A stretch of 64,000 nt of DNA from Flavobacteriales bacterium. GTDB lineage: Bacteria; Bacteroidota; Bacteroidia; Flavobacteriales_F; PHOS-HE28. The DNA lies in the NCBI GenBank assembly GCA_017987895.1, contig JAGNSU010000010.1, positions 2,761-66,760 of the forward strand, given 5' to 3'. The notes under the pieces were generated by a model. It ran no database searches. It was not told where the DNA came from and saw only the letters and a list, made by a program, of their open reading frames with translations. Below, one piece after another: positions 8,357-17,646 of the stretch. The position numbers were made by a program, and so were the translations under genes. Positions within the stretch are counted from its first letter, which is position 1, and each line of letters opens with the position of its first letter.

Positions 8357-10306
8357 ATGCACCCCAGAACATCTCTTCTCCCCAGCCTGGCGCTGGGTCT
8401 GCTGCTCGCTTCGTGCGGTGGCGCCGATACCACCGTGGCCGAGTCCAAAGCCCCGATGACCCCGCCGCCGGTCATCGACATGGAACTCTTCTTCAAGAAC
8501 CCCGAGAAGGCCGGCTTCCGCGTAAGCCCCGACGGCAACTACTTCAGCTTCCGCGCGCCGTGGAAGGACCGCATGAACCTCTTCGTGCAGAAGATCGGCG
8601 ATGCGGCACCGCTCCAAGTGACCTTCGACACCGTGCGCGATATCGGTGGTTATTTCTGGAAGGGCGATCGCCTTGTCTACAGCCGCGACATCAATGGCGA
8701 TGAGAACTTCATCATCTTCAGTGCCAGCATCGATGGCAAGGACGCGAAGGCGCTGACCCCAGAGAAAGGCGTGCGCGCGGGAACGATGGACGACCTGCAC
8801 AACATCCCCGGGATGGAGCAGAGCATCATGGTCCAGATGAACAAGCGCAATCCGGAGGTCTTCGATCCCTACCTGTGCAACATCGCCACCGGCGAACTGA
8901 AGCCGCTCTATGACAACAAGGAGAACTTCGAAGGCTGGATCACCGACCACACCGGCCTGATCCGTATCGCTACGAAGACCGATGGCACCGACCAGGTGCT
9001 CTTCCACCGCGCTACGGAGAAGGAACCCTTCAAAGAGTTATTGCGCACCGGGTTCAAGGACAGCTTCAACCCGATGTTCTTCACGTTCGACAACAAGAAC
9101 GTGTTCGCCAGCAGCAACTTGAACGGGCGCGATAAGAGCGCCATCGTGGAATACGACCTCGCCGGCAACAAAGAGGTGCGCGAGATCTTCGCCAACAAGG
9201 ACTACGATGCCGATGGATTGAGCTACAGCCGCAAGCGGAAGGTGATCACCACCGCCAGCTTCACCAGCTGGAAGGAAGAGGAGGTACACCTGGACGAGAT
9301 CACGAAAGCCCGCCATGAGAAGTTGAAAGCGAAGTTCCCCGACTACGAAGTGTACGTGTACGGAGCGAACGACGAGGAGAACAAATTCATGGTGTGGGTG
9401 GGCAACGACCGCATGCCAGGCAAGTACTTCTTCTACGATGAGGCGGCCGACAAGACCGAGGAAATGGCCACGCTCTATCCTTGGTTGAACGAGAACGACC
9501 TGGCCGAGATGAAGCCCATCGAATACAAGACGCGCGATGGCCTCACCGTACATGGTTACCTCACTCTGCCCAAGGGCCGCGAAGCCAAGAACCTCCCCAC
9601 CGTGTTGATGGTGCATGGTGGCCCATGGGCGCGCGATATCTGGGGCTACGACTCCGAAGCGCAGTTCCTCGCGAACCGCGGTTATGCGGTGTTGCAGGTG
9701 AACTTCCGCGGAAGCACCGGCTACGGCCGCGAGTTCTGGATGAAGAGCTTCAAACAGTGGGGCCTCACCATGCAGGATGACCTCACCGATGCGGTGGAAT
9801 GGGTGAAGAAGGAAGGCATCGCGGACCCGGCGCGTGTGGCGATCTACGGCGGCAGCTACGGCGGGTACGCCACGCTCGCCGGCATTACCAAGACCCCCGA
9901 GCTTTATGCCTGTGCGGTGGACTATGTGGGCGTGAGCAACATGTTCACCTTCATGAAGACCGTGCCTCCGTATTGGGAGCCGTTCAAGAAGATGATGTAC
10001 GAGATGGTGGGCGATCCCCAGGCGGACAGCCTGCTGTTGGCGGCCGCTTCACCGGTGTTCCATGTGGACAAGATCAAGTGCCCGCTCTTCATCGCGCAGG
10101 GCGCGCAGGATCCCCGCGTGAACAAGGCCGAGAGCGACCAGGTGGTGGAAGCCCTCAAGGCCCGCGGTGTGGAAGTGCAATACCTGGTGAAGGACAACGA
10201 AGGCCACGGTTTCCGCAACCAGGAGAACCGCTTCGAGTTTTATGGCGCCATGGAGAAATTCCTGGAAGAGCATATCGGCACCAAGCCGGTGGCGGTGAAG
10301 GGCTGA
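8357..10306 (+). CDS. Prolyl oligopeptidase family (S9) serine peptidase, lipoprotein
   Basis: Exported serine peptidase of 649 residues from the ATG at 8357. The signal sequence ends in a lipobox (LALGLLLASCGG), so the mature protein is probably membrane-anchored. The N-terminal half is a beta-propeller; the C-terminal alpha/beta-hydrolase domain has the nucleophile in GGSYGG (Ser500), the acid in QDPRVN (Asp585) and the His in GHGF (His617), so the triad is intact. MVHGGPWAR supplies the oxyanion region. The family cleaves short peptides, acting as dipeptidyl, acylaminoacyl or oligopeptidases. A strong hairpin terminator follows. Confidence 0.95.
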   Translation: MHPRTSLLPSLALGLLLASCGGADTTVAESKAPMTPPPVIDMELFFKNPEKAGFRVSPDGNYFSFRAPWKDRMNLFVQKIGDAAPLQVTFDTVRDIGGYFWKGDRLVYSRDINGDENFIIFSASIDGKDAKALTPEKGVRAGTMDDLHNIPGMEQSIMVQMNKRNPEVFDPYLCNIATGELKPLYDNKENFEGWITDHTGLIRIATKTDGTDQVLFHRATEKEPFKELLRTGFKDSFNPMFFTFDNKNVFASSNLNGRDKSAIVEYDLAGNKEVREIFANKDYDADGLSYSRKRKVITTASFTSWKEEEVHLDEITKARHEKLKAKFPDYEVYVYGANDEENKFMVWVGNDRMPGKYFFYDEAADKTEEMATLYPWLNENDLAEMKPIEYKTRDGLTVHGYLTLPKGREAKNLPTVLMVHGGPWARDIWGYDSEAQFLANRGYAVLQVNFRGSTGYGREFWMKSFKQWGLTMQDDLTDAVEWVKKEGIADPARVAIYGGSYGGYATLAGITKTPELYACAVDYVGVSNMFTFMKTVPPYWEPFKKMMYEMVGDPQADSLLLAAASPVFHVDKIKCPLFIAQGAQDPRVNKAESDQVVEALKARGVEVQYLVKDNEGHGFRNQENRFEFYGAMEKFLEEHIGTKPVAVKG

Positions 10307-10328
10307 GGAGGAACGAACGATCAATGGA

Positions 10329-10360
10329 GCGGCGGCCGGAAGGCCGCCGCTTCTTCTTTC
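10329..10360 (+). terminator. Rho-independent terminator after S9 peptidase
   Basis: A perfect 9-bp GC stem (gcggcggcc 10329-10337 / ggccgccgc 10342-10350) with a 4-base loop is followed by a pyrimidine-rich tract, ttcttctttc. Confidence 0.8.
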
Positions 10361-10456
10361 AAGTATTCTCGCTTAAGCGAGCCGGTTGGCGCGATCTCGA
10401 AGCCAATGGGGTCGTCGGCGCATGTAGATTCGTGACAACCCGTGAAAGAAGGTTCC

Positions 10457-10846
10457 ATGAAAAAGGTATGTCTTCTCGCAATGATTCTCGGAGTTCTATC
10501 CTGCAAGAATGCGATACTGAGCGAAGCCCCTACTAAGCTCTATCTAAAGCGAATTGAAACACCGTCGGTTAGGGTTGAGTGGTACTTCCACTCATTGATA
10601 AGCAGCACGACTCCGGATATAGTCACCGTTACTAAGAATGGCTCACTTGATACCGTTTGCCGTGCCCAGAACGTCAAGGATGTTCAACTAACCGACAGCA
10701 CCTTGGTGCTTGAGTTCTATGGTGCACCCAGATGTTATGGCAAGGAGATCACCATTCCAACATCCCTCAACGGAATTGGAATAGAAACAGACCCGAACCA
10801 CAATGGAATAGGTCCAACGTACCGCCGAACTTTTACAGCCAACTAA
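10457..10846 (+). CDS. Small hypothetical lipoprotein
   Basis: The ATG at 10457 is preceded by AGAAGG at 10447-10452, a reasonable ribosome-binding site. It gives 129 residues with a lipoprotein signal (MKKVCLLAMILGVLSC). The remainder is rich in beta-strand-like segments, and no family is recognised. Its codon use is clearly more AT-rich than its neighbours (many AAG/ATA/CTA codons), suggesting recent acquisition or relaxed constraint. It stands alone between a terminator and the DinB gene. Confidence 0.65.
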   Translation: MKKVCLLAMILGVLSCKNAILSEAPTKLYLKRIETPSVRVEWYFHSLISSTTPDIVTVTKNGSLDTVCRAQNVKDVQLTDSTLVLEFYGAPRCYGKEITIPTSLNGIGIETDPNHNGIGPTYRRTFTAN

Positions 10847-10862
10847 ACTTGGGGCAGCACAC

Positions 10863-11348
10863 ATGGATCACACCCTCCTCATCAACGAAGCCATCCGCCA
10901 CTTGGAGGAAGGCCGCAAGCGCATCCATCGTTGTGCCGGCTTGGTGGGTGAAGAAGGCTTGTGGCATCGCCCGAACGCGCAGGTGGTGAGCCCCGGCAAT
11001 TTGGTCCTGCACCTCTGCGGCAATGTGGGGCAATGGATCATCGCCACCCTGGGAAAGCGGCCGGACCATCGCCAGCGGCAGCAGGAATTCGATGAGACGG
11101 GGCCGATCCCCACACCTGCGTTGCTCGCCAAACTTGATGGCACGATCAGCGAAGCCGTCGCGGTTTTGAAGAGCTTGAGCGCGGCGGATCTCGAAGCCAC
11201 CTGGGACGTGCAGATCTACCAGGAAACCGGTGTGGCGATCGTGGTGCACGTGGTGGAGCACTTCAGCTACCACGTGGGCCAGATCACCCTGCACACCAAA
11301 CTGTTCCGGGGTGTGGACACGGGCTATTACGCCGGGCAGGATCTTTAG
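10863..11348 (+). CDS. DinB family protein
   Basis: This 161-residue protein belongs to the DinB/YfiT four-helix-bundle family. It has the N-terminal helix LLINEAIRHLEEGRKRIH, a central NLVLHLCGNVGQWI with a putative metal His, and a C-terminal HVVEHFSYHVGQITLHTK with paired His residues, the usual DinB metal site. Members act as metal-dependent thiol-handling enzymes or stress proteins; the specific role here is unknown. Confidence 0.88.
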   Translation: MDHTLLINEAIRHLEEGRKRIHRCAGLVGEEGLWHRPNAQVVSPGNLVLHLCGNVGQWIIATLGKRPDHRQRQQEFDETGPIPTPALLAKLDGTISEAVAVLKSLSAADLEATWDVQIYQETGVAIVVHVVEHFSYHVGQITLHTKLFRGVDTGYYAGQDL

Positions 11349-11395
11349 CCGGGGAGCGGACACCCTCCAGGCGACGTTTTACCCGCACGTTACGT

Positions 11396-11415
11396 CACCC
11401 CTTGGCAAAGGGGTG
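11396..11415. terminator. Possible hairpin terminator downstream of DinB gene
   Basis: An 8-bp perfect stem (cacccctt / aaggggtg) with loop ggca lies 48 bases after the DinB stop. No clear T-tract follows, so termination efficiency is uncertain. Confidence 0.4.
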
Positions 11416-11459
11416 TTGAGGGTTCCGAGAATGGGTCGAACCTTTTGCCGTTCAGCGTG

Positions 11460-11488
11460 TTGACCTACCTAACGATCCGTTAACTTTC
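11460..11488 (+). promoter_or_regulatory. Putative promoter of the CotH-kinase gene
   Basis: TTG (11460-11462), an 18-base spacer, then TAACTTTC (11481-11488), one base from TAnnTTTG. A transcript starting about 7 bases further would begin at or next to the ATG at 11497, so the second in-frame ATG at 11509 may be the real start. Confidence 0.5.
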
Positions 11489-11496
11489 CGCTCTTC

Positions 11497-14268
11497 ATGC
11501 ACGGCTCTATGTCCCTACGCTCCCTGTACCACACGGCAGGCCTTGTGGCCGCCTGTTCCCTGCTCCCCCAGTTGCACGCCCAAGTGGTGATCAACGAAGT
11601 GAGCGGTGCGAACATGACCTCCTTCGCGGACAACAACGGTGAATACGAGGATTGGATCGAACTGTTCAACACCGGTGGGGCACCTTTTGACCTCAGCGGA
11701 TGGCACCTCAGTGACACGCAGAACAACCCCATCAAGTGGCAGTTCCCCGCTGGCAGCAGCGTACCGGCGAACGGCCGCATCATGGTGTTCTGCTCCGGCC
11801 GTGATATGTTCACTTTACCGCTGATCTACCACACCAACTTCAAGCTGAGCCAGAGCACCGGCGAATGGGTGATCTTGGCCGATCCGGGAGGCGTGATCTT
11901 GGATGACTACCAGTTGCAAGCCACCAAGGAGGAGGGGAGCCGCGGCCGCACCACCGATGGTGCCGCCACCTGGTCGCTGTTCCAAACAGCCACGCCCAAC
12001 GCGGCGAACGCGGGTTCCTCACCGGACTACGAGCCCAAGCCGCAGTTCAGCGTGCCCGCCGGTTTCTACGCTGGGGCGCAGAGTGTTTCCATCACCGCTC
12101 CGGGCGGTGGTGATATCCGCTACACGCTCGATGGCACTACGCCCACAGCCACCAGTACGCTCTATGCCGGCCCTTTGAACATCGCGGTGACCACACCGGT
12201 GCGTGCGGCCTGCTTCAGCGCCGCCCCGGGGGTGCCGTCCAGCTTCATAGAAACGAACACCTACTTCATCGGCGTCACCCACACGGTGGCGGTATTCAGC
12301 ATGGTGGGGGATGACATGGAGACCCTCCTGGACGGCAACGGCGGTATTGAACCCGTCAGTTCGATGGAGTACTTCGGTCCCAACGGGCTGCTGCGCGATG
12401 AGGCGGTGGGTACGTCCGACGAGCACGGTCAGGATAGTTGGGCGTACGATCAGCGCGGCTTCGATTACGTGGTGCGTGACCAGTTCGGGTACAACGACGC
12501 CATCCATTATCCCATCTTCCGCACCAAGGACCGCGATTCCTTCCAGCGGTTGATCATCAAGGCGTGTGCGGGCGACAACTACGAGTTCGGTCCCGGGCAG
12601 CCCGCGCACATCCGCGATCCCTACGTGCAGGCCTTGAGCCAGGTGGGCGAGTTGAAGGTGGATGAGCGCAGCTACGAAGCCTGCGTAGTGTACGTGAACG
12701 GCCAGTACTGGGGCGTGTACGATGTGCGCGAGAAAGTCGACGATCACGACTTCACCAACTACTACTACGGGCAGGGGGAGTACGATATCCAGATGATCAA
12801 GACCTGGGGCGGCACTTGGAGCGAGTACGGTGGGGCACAATCCCAGACCGATTGGAACAACCTGCTCACCTACATCAACACCAACAATATGGGCGATCCC
12901 ACGGCATTCGCCTATGTGGACAGCCTATACAACTGGCAGAGCTTGATCGATTACTTCTGCTTGAACAGCTACACCGTATGCGCCGATTGGCTGAACTGGA
13001 ACACCGGTTGGTGGCGCGGGATGAACCCTGCTGGTGATAAGCAGAAATGGCGCTACATCCTTTGGGACGAGGACGCCACCTTCGGGCACTACGGCAACTT
13101 CACCGGCATTCCCGACCAATCACCCACCGCCGATCCCTGCACACCGGAACAACTGAACGATCCAGGCGGCCAGGGGCACACCGTGATCCTGAACAAATTG
13201 ATCACCGAGAACACGATGGTACACGACTACTATGTGAACCGGTATATCGACCTCGGGAACACACTGTTCAGTTGCGATTTCATGGTCCCCTTCCTGGACA
13301 GCCTGGTGGCCGTGATCACGCCAGAAATGACCATGCAGGTGGCCCGGTGGGGCGGGAGTGTCGCCGACTGGCAGAACAACGTGCAAGTGATGCGGGACTT
13401 CATCACCACGCGTTGCGTCACCATCGAGAGCGGCCTGGTGGATTGCTACGACCTGAACGGCCCGCACGATGTGCAGTTCGATGTGTATCCGCCGCTGAGC
13501 GGCAAGATCCAGGTGAATTCGCAGGTGCTTCCGAACTATCCGTTCAATGGCACCTACTACGGCGGCATCAACACCACCCTCGCTCCTTTGCCCGAACCCG
13601 GTTGGGCCTTCAGCCATTGGACCATCCAGAACGACACCATCCTGCCCAGCTTGAACGATAGCCTGGTCACGGTCACCACGGACACTTCGGATGTGATCGT
13701 CGCGCATTTCCTGCCGCCCATCTCCTACGAAGTGATGCTCGATGTAGAACCGCGCAACTCCGGTCGCATCGAGTTCGACGGAACCGTTTACACCGACTTC
13801 CCCACCTACGTGGCGGTGCCCGAAGGAGTGGCCAAGGCCGTGAAAGTGCTGCCTGCGGAGTTCTACGATTTCGCCTATTGGGACATCAAGAACAACTATC
13901 CCAACCCGGCGGATACCACGGTCACCGATATCAGCATCACCTTCTTCAGCAGCGATACGATCATCGCCAACCTGAAACCCCAGGACTACGCCTATTTCGT
14001 ACCCAATTCCTTCTCCCCGAACGGCGACGGCATCAACGATGAGTGGCGCCCATGGGGCAATGTGATCGATCTCGAGACCTTCGACCTGAAGGTGTTCGAC
14101 CGCTGGGGCCAGTTGATGATGGAGTCGAAGGACCCCAACCTGCCCTGGGATGGCAGCGATGGCGGCGGCACGGTTCGGGACGGTGTGTACACCTACCGCG
14201 CTTATGTGATCGAAGGCATTACCAAGGAGCGTCACGAACTCTTCGGGCACGTTACCGTTTTCAAGTAG
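11497..14268 (+). CDS. CotH kinase family protein with lamin-tail domain and gliding-type (T9SS type B) sorting domain
   Basis: This is a 923-residue exported protein; an ATG at 11509 is an alternative start. Domains in order: signal peptide to about residue 28 (ending LHAQ); lamin-tail domain (VVINEVSGANM ... WIELFNTGGAPFDLSGW); chitobiase/FN3-like segment (RYTLDGTTPT); CotH kinase-like domain (VYVNGQYWGVYDVREKVDDHD ... KWRYILWDEDATFGHY); two InlB-B-like beta repeats (~residues 650-800). The protein ends with a gliding-motility-type sorting domain (FVPNSFSPNGDGINDEWRP ... FDRWGQLM). CotH proteins are atypical protein kinases known from spore coats; secreted LTD-CotH fusions in Bacteroidota are poorly characterised. 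Confidence 0.9.
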   Translation: MHGSMSLRSLYHTAGLVAACSLLPQLHAQVVINEVSGANMTSFADNNGEYEDWIELFNTGGAPFDLSGWHLSDTQNNPIKWQFPAGSSVPANGRIMVFCSGRDMFTLPLIYHTNFKLSQSTGEWVILADPGGVILDDYQLQATKEEGSRGRTTDGAATWSLFQTATPNAANAGSSPDYEPKPQFSVPAGFYAGAQSVSITAPGGGDIRYTLDGTTPTATSTLYAGPLNIAVTTPVRAACFSAAPGVPSSFIETNTYFIGVTHTVAVFSMVGDDMETLLDGNGGIEPVSSMEYFGPNGLLRDEAVGTSDEHGQDSWAYDQRGFDYVVRDQFGYNDAIHYPIFRTKDRDSFQRLIIKACAGDNYEFGPGQPAHIRDPYVQALSQVGELKVDERSYEACVVYVNGQYWGVYDVREKVDDHDFTNYYYGQGEYDIQMIKTWGGTWSEYGGAQSQTDWNNLLTYINTNNMGDPTAFAYVDSLYNWQSLIDYFCLNSYTVCADWLNWNTGWWRGMNPAGDKQKWRYILWDEDATFGHYGNFTGIPDQSPTADPCTPEQLNDPGGQGHTVILNKLITENTMVHDYYVNRYIDLGNTLFSCDFMVPFLDSLVAVITPEMTMQVARWGGSVADWQNNVQVMRDFITTRCVTIESGLVDCYDLNGPHDVQFDVYPPLSGKIQVNSQVLPNYPFNGTYYGGINTTLAPLPEPGWAFSHWTIQNDTILPSLNDSLVTVTTDTSDVIVAHFLPPISYEVMLDVEPRNSGRIEFDGTVYTDFPTYVAVPEGVAKAVKVLPAEFYDFAYWDIKNNYPNPADTTVTDISITFFSSDTIIANLKPQDYAYFVPNSFSPNGDGINDEWRPWGNVIDLETFDLKVFDRWGQLMMESKDPNLPWDGSDGGGTVRDGVYTYRAYVIEGITKERHELFGHVTVFK

Positions 14269-14290
14269 CTGAACCGAGCCCGCGCAAGGA

Positions 14291-14318
14291 AGCCCCCGGT
14301 GAGAACCCGGGGGCTTTT
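14291..14318 (+). terminator. Rho-independent terminator after CotH gene
   Basis: A 9-bp stem (agcccccgg 14291-14299 / ccgggggct 14307-14315) is followed by a T-run (14315-14318), 22 bases after the stop. Confidence 0.85.
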
Positions 14319-14425
14319 CATTTCCCGCCAGTGGATCGGGATGAATTGTTCAGATTATTTTCGCACCCGTTGAACAAAAAGCCACTCCACTTGTTCTGCA
14401 TGTCCTAACCTCCAAACACCGAACA

Positions 14426-17400
14426 ATGTCACGAACGCTTTCTCTGGGATTTCTAGCCGCCTTAGCGGCCAGTCCCGTGCTCGCGCAAACCGCGCGTGTC
14501 CAGGTCATTCACAACTGCGCCGACGCCGCCGCTTCGGTGGTGGACGTGTGGTTGGATAATACACTGTTGATCGACGACTTCGCTTTCCGCACGGCCAGTC
14601 CTTTCGTGGATGCCCCTGCGGGAACGCAGTTCACCGTAGGCATCGCACCGAGCACAAGCACGAGCGAGATCGAATCCATCTTCACGCAGGACTTCACGCT
14701 TACGGATGGTGCCACGTATGTGATCGTCGCTAGCGGCACGGTGAGCGCAACGGGTTATTCCCCCCTCACTCCCTTCACCCTCGAGGTCTTTGATCAAGGT
14801 CGTGAGGCGGCGTTGGTGGGCGCCAACACGGATGTGCTGGTCCTGCATGGCAGCACCGATGCCCCGACCGTGGACGTGTTCGAGAGTTCGACGCTGAACG
14901 TGACCGCCGTGAACGATGCTTCCTACGGTGACTTCGCAGGCTACCTCGAACTACCCACTGCCGATTACACCGTCCAAGTTCGCACGGCGGATAATAGCGC
15001 GATCGTGGCCGCCTATGGCGCTCCCCTTCAAACGCTCGGCCTCAGCGGTGCCGCGATCACGGTGCTCGCCAGCGGATTCCTCGATCCAAGCGTGAACAGC
15101 GCCGGACCTTCGTTCGGCTTGTGGGCCGCCACGTCAGCAGGCGGTGCGCTGGTGGAACTTCCTTCGGTCGCGATCCCCATCGCCCGTGCGCAGGTGATCC
15201 ACAACTCCGCCGATGCCGCTGCCGCAGCGGTGGATGTGTACTTGAACGGTGCTCTGCTCCTTGACGACTTCGCCTTCCGCACGGCTACCCCCTATGTTGA
15301 CCTGCAAGCAGGAGTGGACCTGGAAGTGGCCATCGCGCCGAGCACCAGCACCAGTGTGAACGATGCGATCGCCACATTCCCCTACAACCTGACCGCTGGC
15401 GAGACCTACACCTTGGTGGCGAACGGTATCGTGAGCGGTACGGGCTACAGCCCGGCCCAACCCTTCGACATCGATGTTTATGCGGGCTCGCGCGAAACAG
15501 CGACCTCCGGTCCTGCGAACACGGATATCCTGGTATGCCACGGAAGTACCGATGCGCCCGTGGTGGACGTGAACGAAGTACTGGTCCTCGGCGGTGCCAC
15601 GTTGGTGGACGATATCGCCTACGGCGACTTTCAGGGGTATGTGGAAGCGCTTACGGCGGACTATGCGCTGCAGATCACCGCAGGAGGGAATCCCGTGGTG
15701 ACCTATGAGGCGCCTCTCGCCACGCTCAACCTCGATGGCACGGCCATCACCGTGCTGGCCAGTGGCTTCCTCGATCCTTCCGTGAACAGCAATGGTCCGG
15801 CCTTCGGCCTTTGGGTCGCACTTCCGGCTGGCGGACCTCTGGTGGAATTACCCGAGTTGGTAGGAGGAGGGAACGCCCGTGTGCAAGTGATCCACAACAG
15901 CGCCGACCTCGCTGCTGCCGTGGTGGACGTTTACCTGGACAACACCTTGCTGCTGGACGACTTCGCCTTCCGCACCGCCAGCCCTTTTGTGGATGCACCG
16001 GCCGGCACCCCGTTCGTAGTCGGTGTCGCCCCGGGCAATAGCACAAGTGCTGCCGATGCGATCTACACGGAGACCTTTACCCTCACGGATGGTGAGACCT
16101 ACGTGATCGTGGCGAGCGGTATTGTGAGCGCCACCGGTTACACCCCACTCACGCCTTTCAGCTTGGAGGTGTTCGATCAGGGCCGTGAGAGCGCTGGCCT
16201 TCCCGCCAATACCGATCTGCTCGTATTCCACGGAAGCACCGATGCCCCCGCAGTGGATGTGTACGAAGCTGGTGTACTCAATGTGACCGCGGTGAACGAT
16301 GCATCGTACGGCGATTTCGCCGGTTACCTCGAACTCCCCACCGACGACTACACGGTGCAGGTGCGCACTGCCGATAACAGCACGGTGGTAGCCGCCTACA
16401 GCGCCCCACTGCAAACGCTCGCACTGAACGGTGACGCCATCACGGTGCTCGCCAGTGGCTTCCTCGATCCCGCGCAGAACAGCAATGGTCCGGGCTTCGG
16501 TCTCTGGGTAGCCCTCGCTGCGGGTGGTCCGCTCGTTGAACTGCCGAGCGCAGCGATCCCCGGTGCGCGCCTCCAGGTTATCCACAACAGTGCCGACCTC
16601 GCCGCCGCCGAAGTGGACGTGTACCTGAACGGATCCTTGTTGCTGGATGATTTCGCCTTCCGGACGGCCACGCCCTTCGTGGATGTCCAAGCCGGTACCG
16701 ATCTCAGCGTAGCTATCGCACCAGGCAACAGCACGAGCGTGGCCGATGCCATCGCCACCTTCCCCTTCAACCTGGCGACCGATGGGAAGTACATCGTGGT
16801 AGCGAACGGGATCGTGAGCACGAACGGGTATTCCCCGAACCCTGGCTTTGACCTCTTCGCTTATGCGCCTGCACGCGAAACTGCCACATCAGGCGCAACG
16901 AACACGGACATCCTCGTGTTCCACGGTTGCACCGACGCACCGGCGGTGGATGTGAACGAGACCGCTTTGCTCGGCGGTGCCACTTTAGTGAACGGGATCG
17001 AGTACGGAGAGTTCAGCAGCTACCTGGAGCCACCCGCACAGAATCTTGTGCTCCAGGTCACGGACGGCACCACGGCATTGGCCAGCTATGATGCTCCGCT
17101 CGCCCAGCTCGGCCTGCAGGGCGATGCCATCACCGTGCTCGCCAGCGGCTTCCTCGACCCTTCGGTGAACAGCAATGGACCGGCTTTCGGTCTCTGGGTG
17201 GCGCTAGCGGGTGGTGGTCCGCTCGTGGAGCTTTCCGTCTTCACCGGCATGGATGCGCTCGGAATGTTCGCAGGGACCAGCCTTTGGCCGAACCCTGCTA
17301 CCAATGAAGTGAACGTGTTCGTCCCTGCCCTTGGCGATGCACAAGTGGAAGCCGAACTGCTCGATGCTACCGGTCGGGTGGTGCGTTCGGTCGGTGCTGC

Positions 17401-17518
17401 GGTGCGCGGCAGCGACCGTGTTATCATCAGTACATCGGACCTGAGCGCGGGCCGCTACTCGATCCGCTTGAGCGGAGCTGGCAGCCGCATCACCTTGCCC
17501 TTGAGCGTGGTGCGCTGA
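14426..17518 (+). CDS. DUF4397 repeat protein with T9SS type A sorting domain
   Basis: This is a 1030-residue exported protein with signal peptide MSRTLSLGFLAALAASPVLAQ. The body is four tandem copies of a ~230-residue unit, each opening with (A)RxQVIHNSADxAAxxVDVxL and closing with VLASGFLDPSVNSNGPxFGLWVA. Each unit contains two DUF4397-type subdomains, the second opening with HGSTDAPxVDV. The last ~85 residues (SLWPNPATNEVNVFV ... DLSAGRYSIRLSG) form the T9SS type A sorting domain. DUF4397 proteins are surface or cell-wall proteins of unknown function; an adhesive or structural role is inferred. Confidence 0.92.
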   Translation: MSRTLSLGFLAALAASPVLAQTARVQVIHNCADAAASVVDVWLDNTLLIDDFAFRTASPFVDAPAGTQFTVGIAPSTSTSEIESIFTQDFTLTDGATYVIVASGTVSATGYSPLTPFTLEVFDQGREAALVGANTDVLVLHGSTDAPTVDVFESSTLNVTAVNDASYGDFAGYLELPTADYTVQVRTADNSAIVAAYGAPLQTLGLSGAAITVLASGFLDPSVNSAGPSFGLWAATSAGGALVELPSVAIPIARAQVIHNSADAAAAAVDVYLNGALLLDDFAFRTATPYVDLQAGVDLEVAIAPSTSTSVNDAIATFPYNLTAGETYTLVANGIVSGTGYSPAQPFDIDVYAGSRETATSGPANTDILVCHGSTDAPVVDVNEVLVLGGATLVDDIAYGDFQGYVEALTADYALQITAGGNPVVTYEAPLATLNLDGTAITVLASGFLDPSVNSNGPAFGLWVALPAGGPLVELPELVGGGNARVQVIHNSADLAAAVVDVYLDNTLLLDDFAFRTASPFVDAPAGTPFVVGVAPGNSTSAADAIYTETFTLTDGETYVIVASGIVSATGYTPLTPFSLEVFDQGRESAGLPANTDLLVFHGSTDAPAVDVYEAGVLNVTAVNDASYGDFAGYLELPTDDYTVQVRTADNSTVVAAYSAPLQTLALNGDAITVLASGFLDPAQNSNGPGFGLWVALAAGGPLVELPSAAIPGARLQVIHNSADLAAAEVDVYLNGSLLLDDFAFRTATPFVDVQAGTDLSVAIAPGNSTSVADAIATFPFNLATDGKYIVVANGIVSTNGYSPNPGFDLFAYAPARETATSGATNTDILVFHGCTDAPAVDVNETALLGGATLVNGIEYGEFSSYLEPPAQNLVLQVTDGTTALASYDAPLAQLGLQGDAITVLASGFLDPSVNSNGPAFGLWVALAGGGPLVELSVFTGMDALGMFAGTSLWPNPATNEVNVFVPALGDAQVEAELLDATGRVVRSVGAAVRGSDRVIISTSDLSAGRYSIRLSGAGSRITLPLSVVR
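14492..17254 (+). repeat. Four in-frame tandem repeats of ~690 bp within the DUF4397 gene
   Basis: Unit starts, anchored on the codons for ARxQVIHN, are at 14492, 15182, 15875 and 16565, spacings of 690, 693 and 690 bases. Units 1 and 3, and units 2 and 4, look most alike (1/3 share FAFRTASPFVDAPAGT and NVTAVNDASYGDF; 2/4 share FAFRTAT and LLGGATLV-type segments), which suggests a two-unit block was duplicated. Confidence 0.85.
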
Positions 17519-17535
17519 TCCTATTGGCTCTGAGT

Positions 17536-17567
17536 GGGAGGCCTTCTTCGGAGGGCCTCCCGCCTTT
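17536..17567 (+). terminator. Rho-independent terminator after DUF4397 gene
   Basis: An 8-bp stem (gggaggcc 17536-17543 / ggcctccc 17554-17561) is followed by gccttt, 17 bases after the stop. Confidence 0.7.
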
Positions 17568-17646
17568 GGGCCTGAACCAAATCCTTGTTGGTCTGCTCTC
17601 CACTTCGATCCACAACCGCCGGACCGCACCTGGGCCGGAAGCTCGC

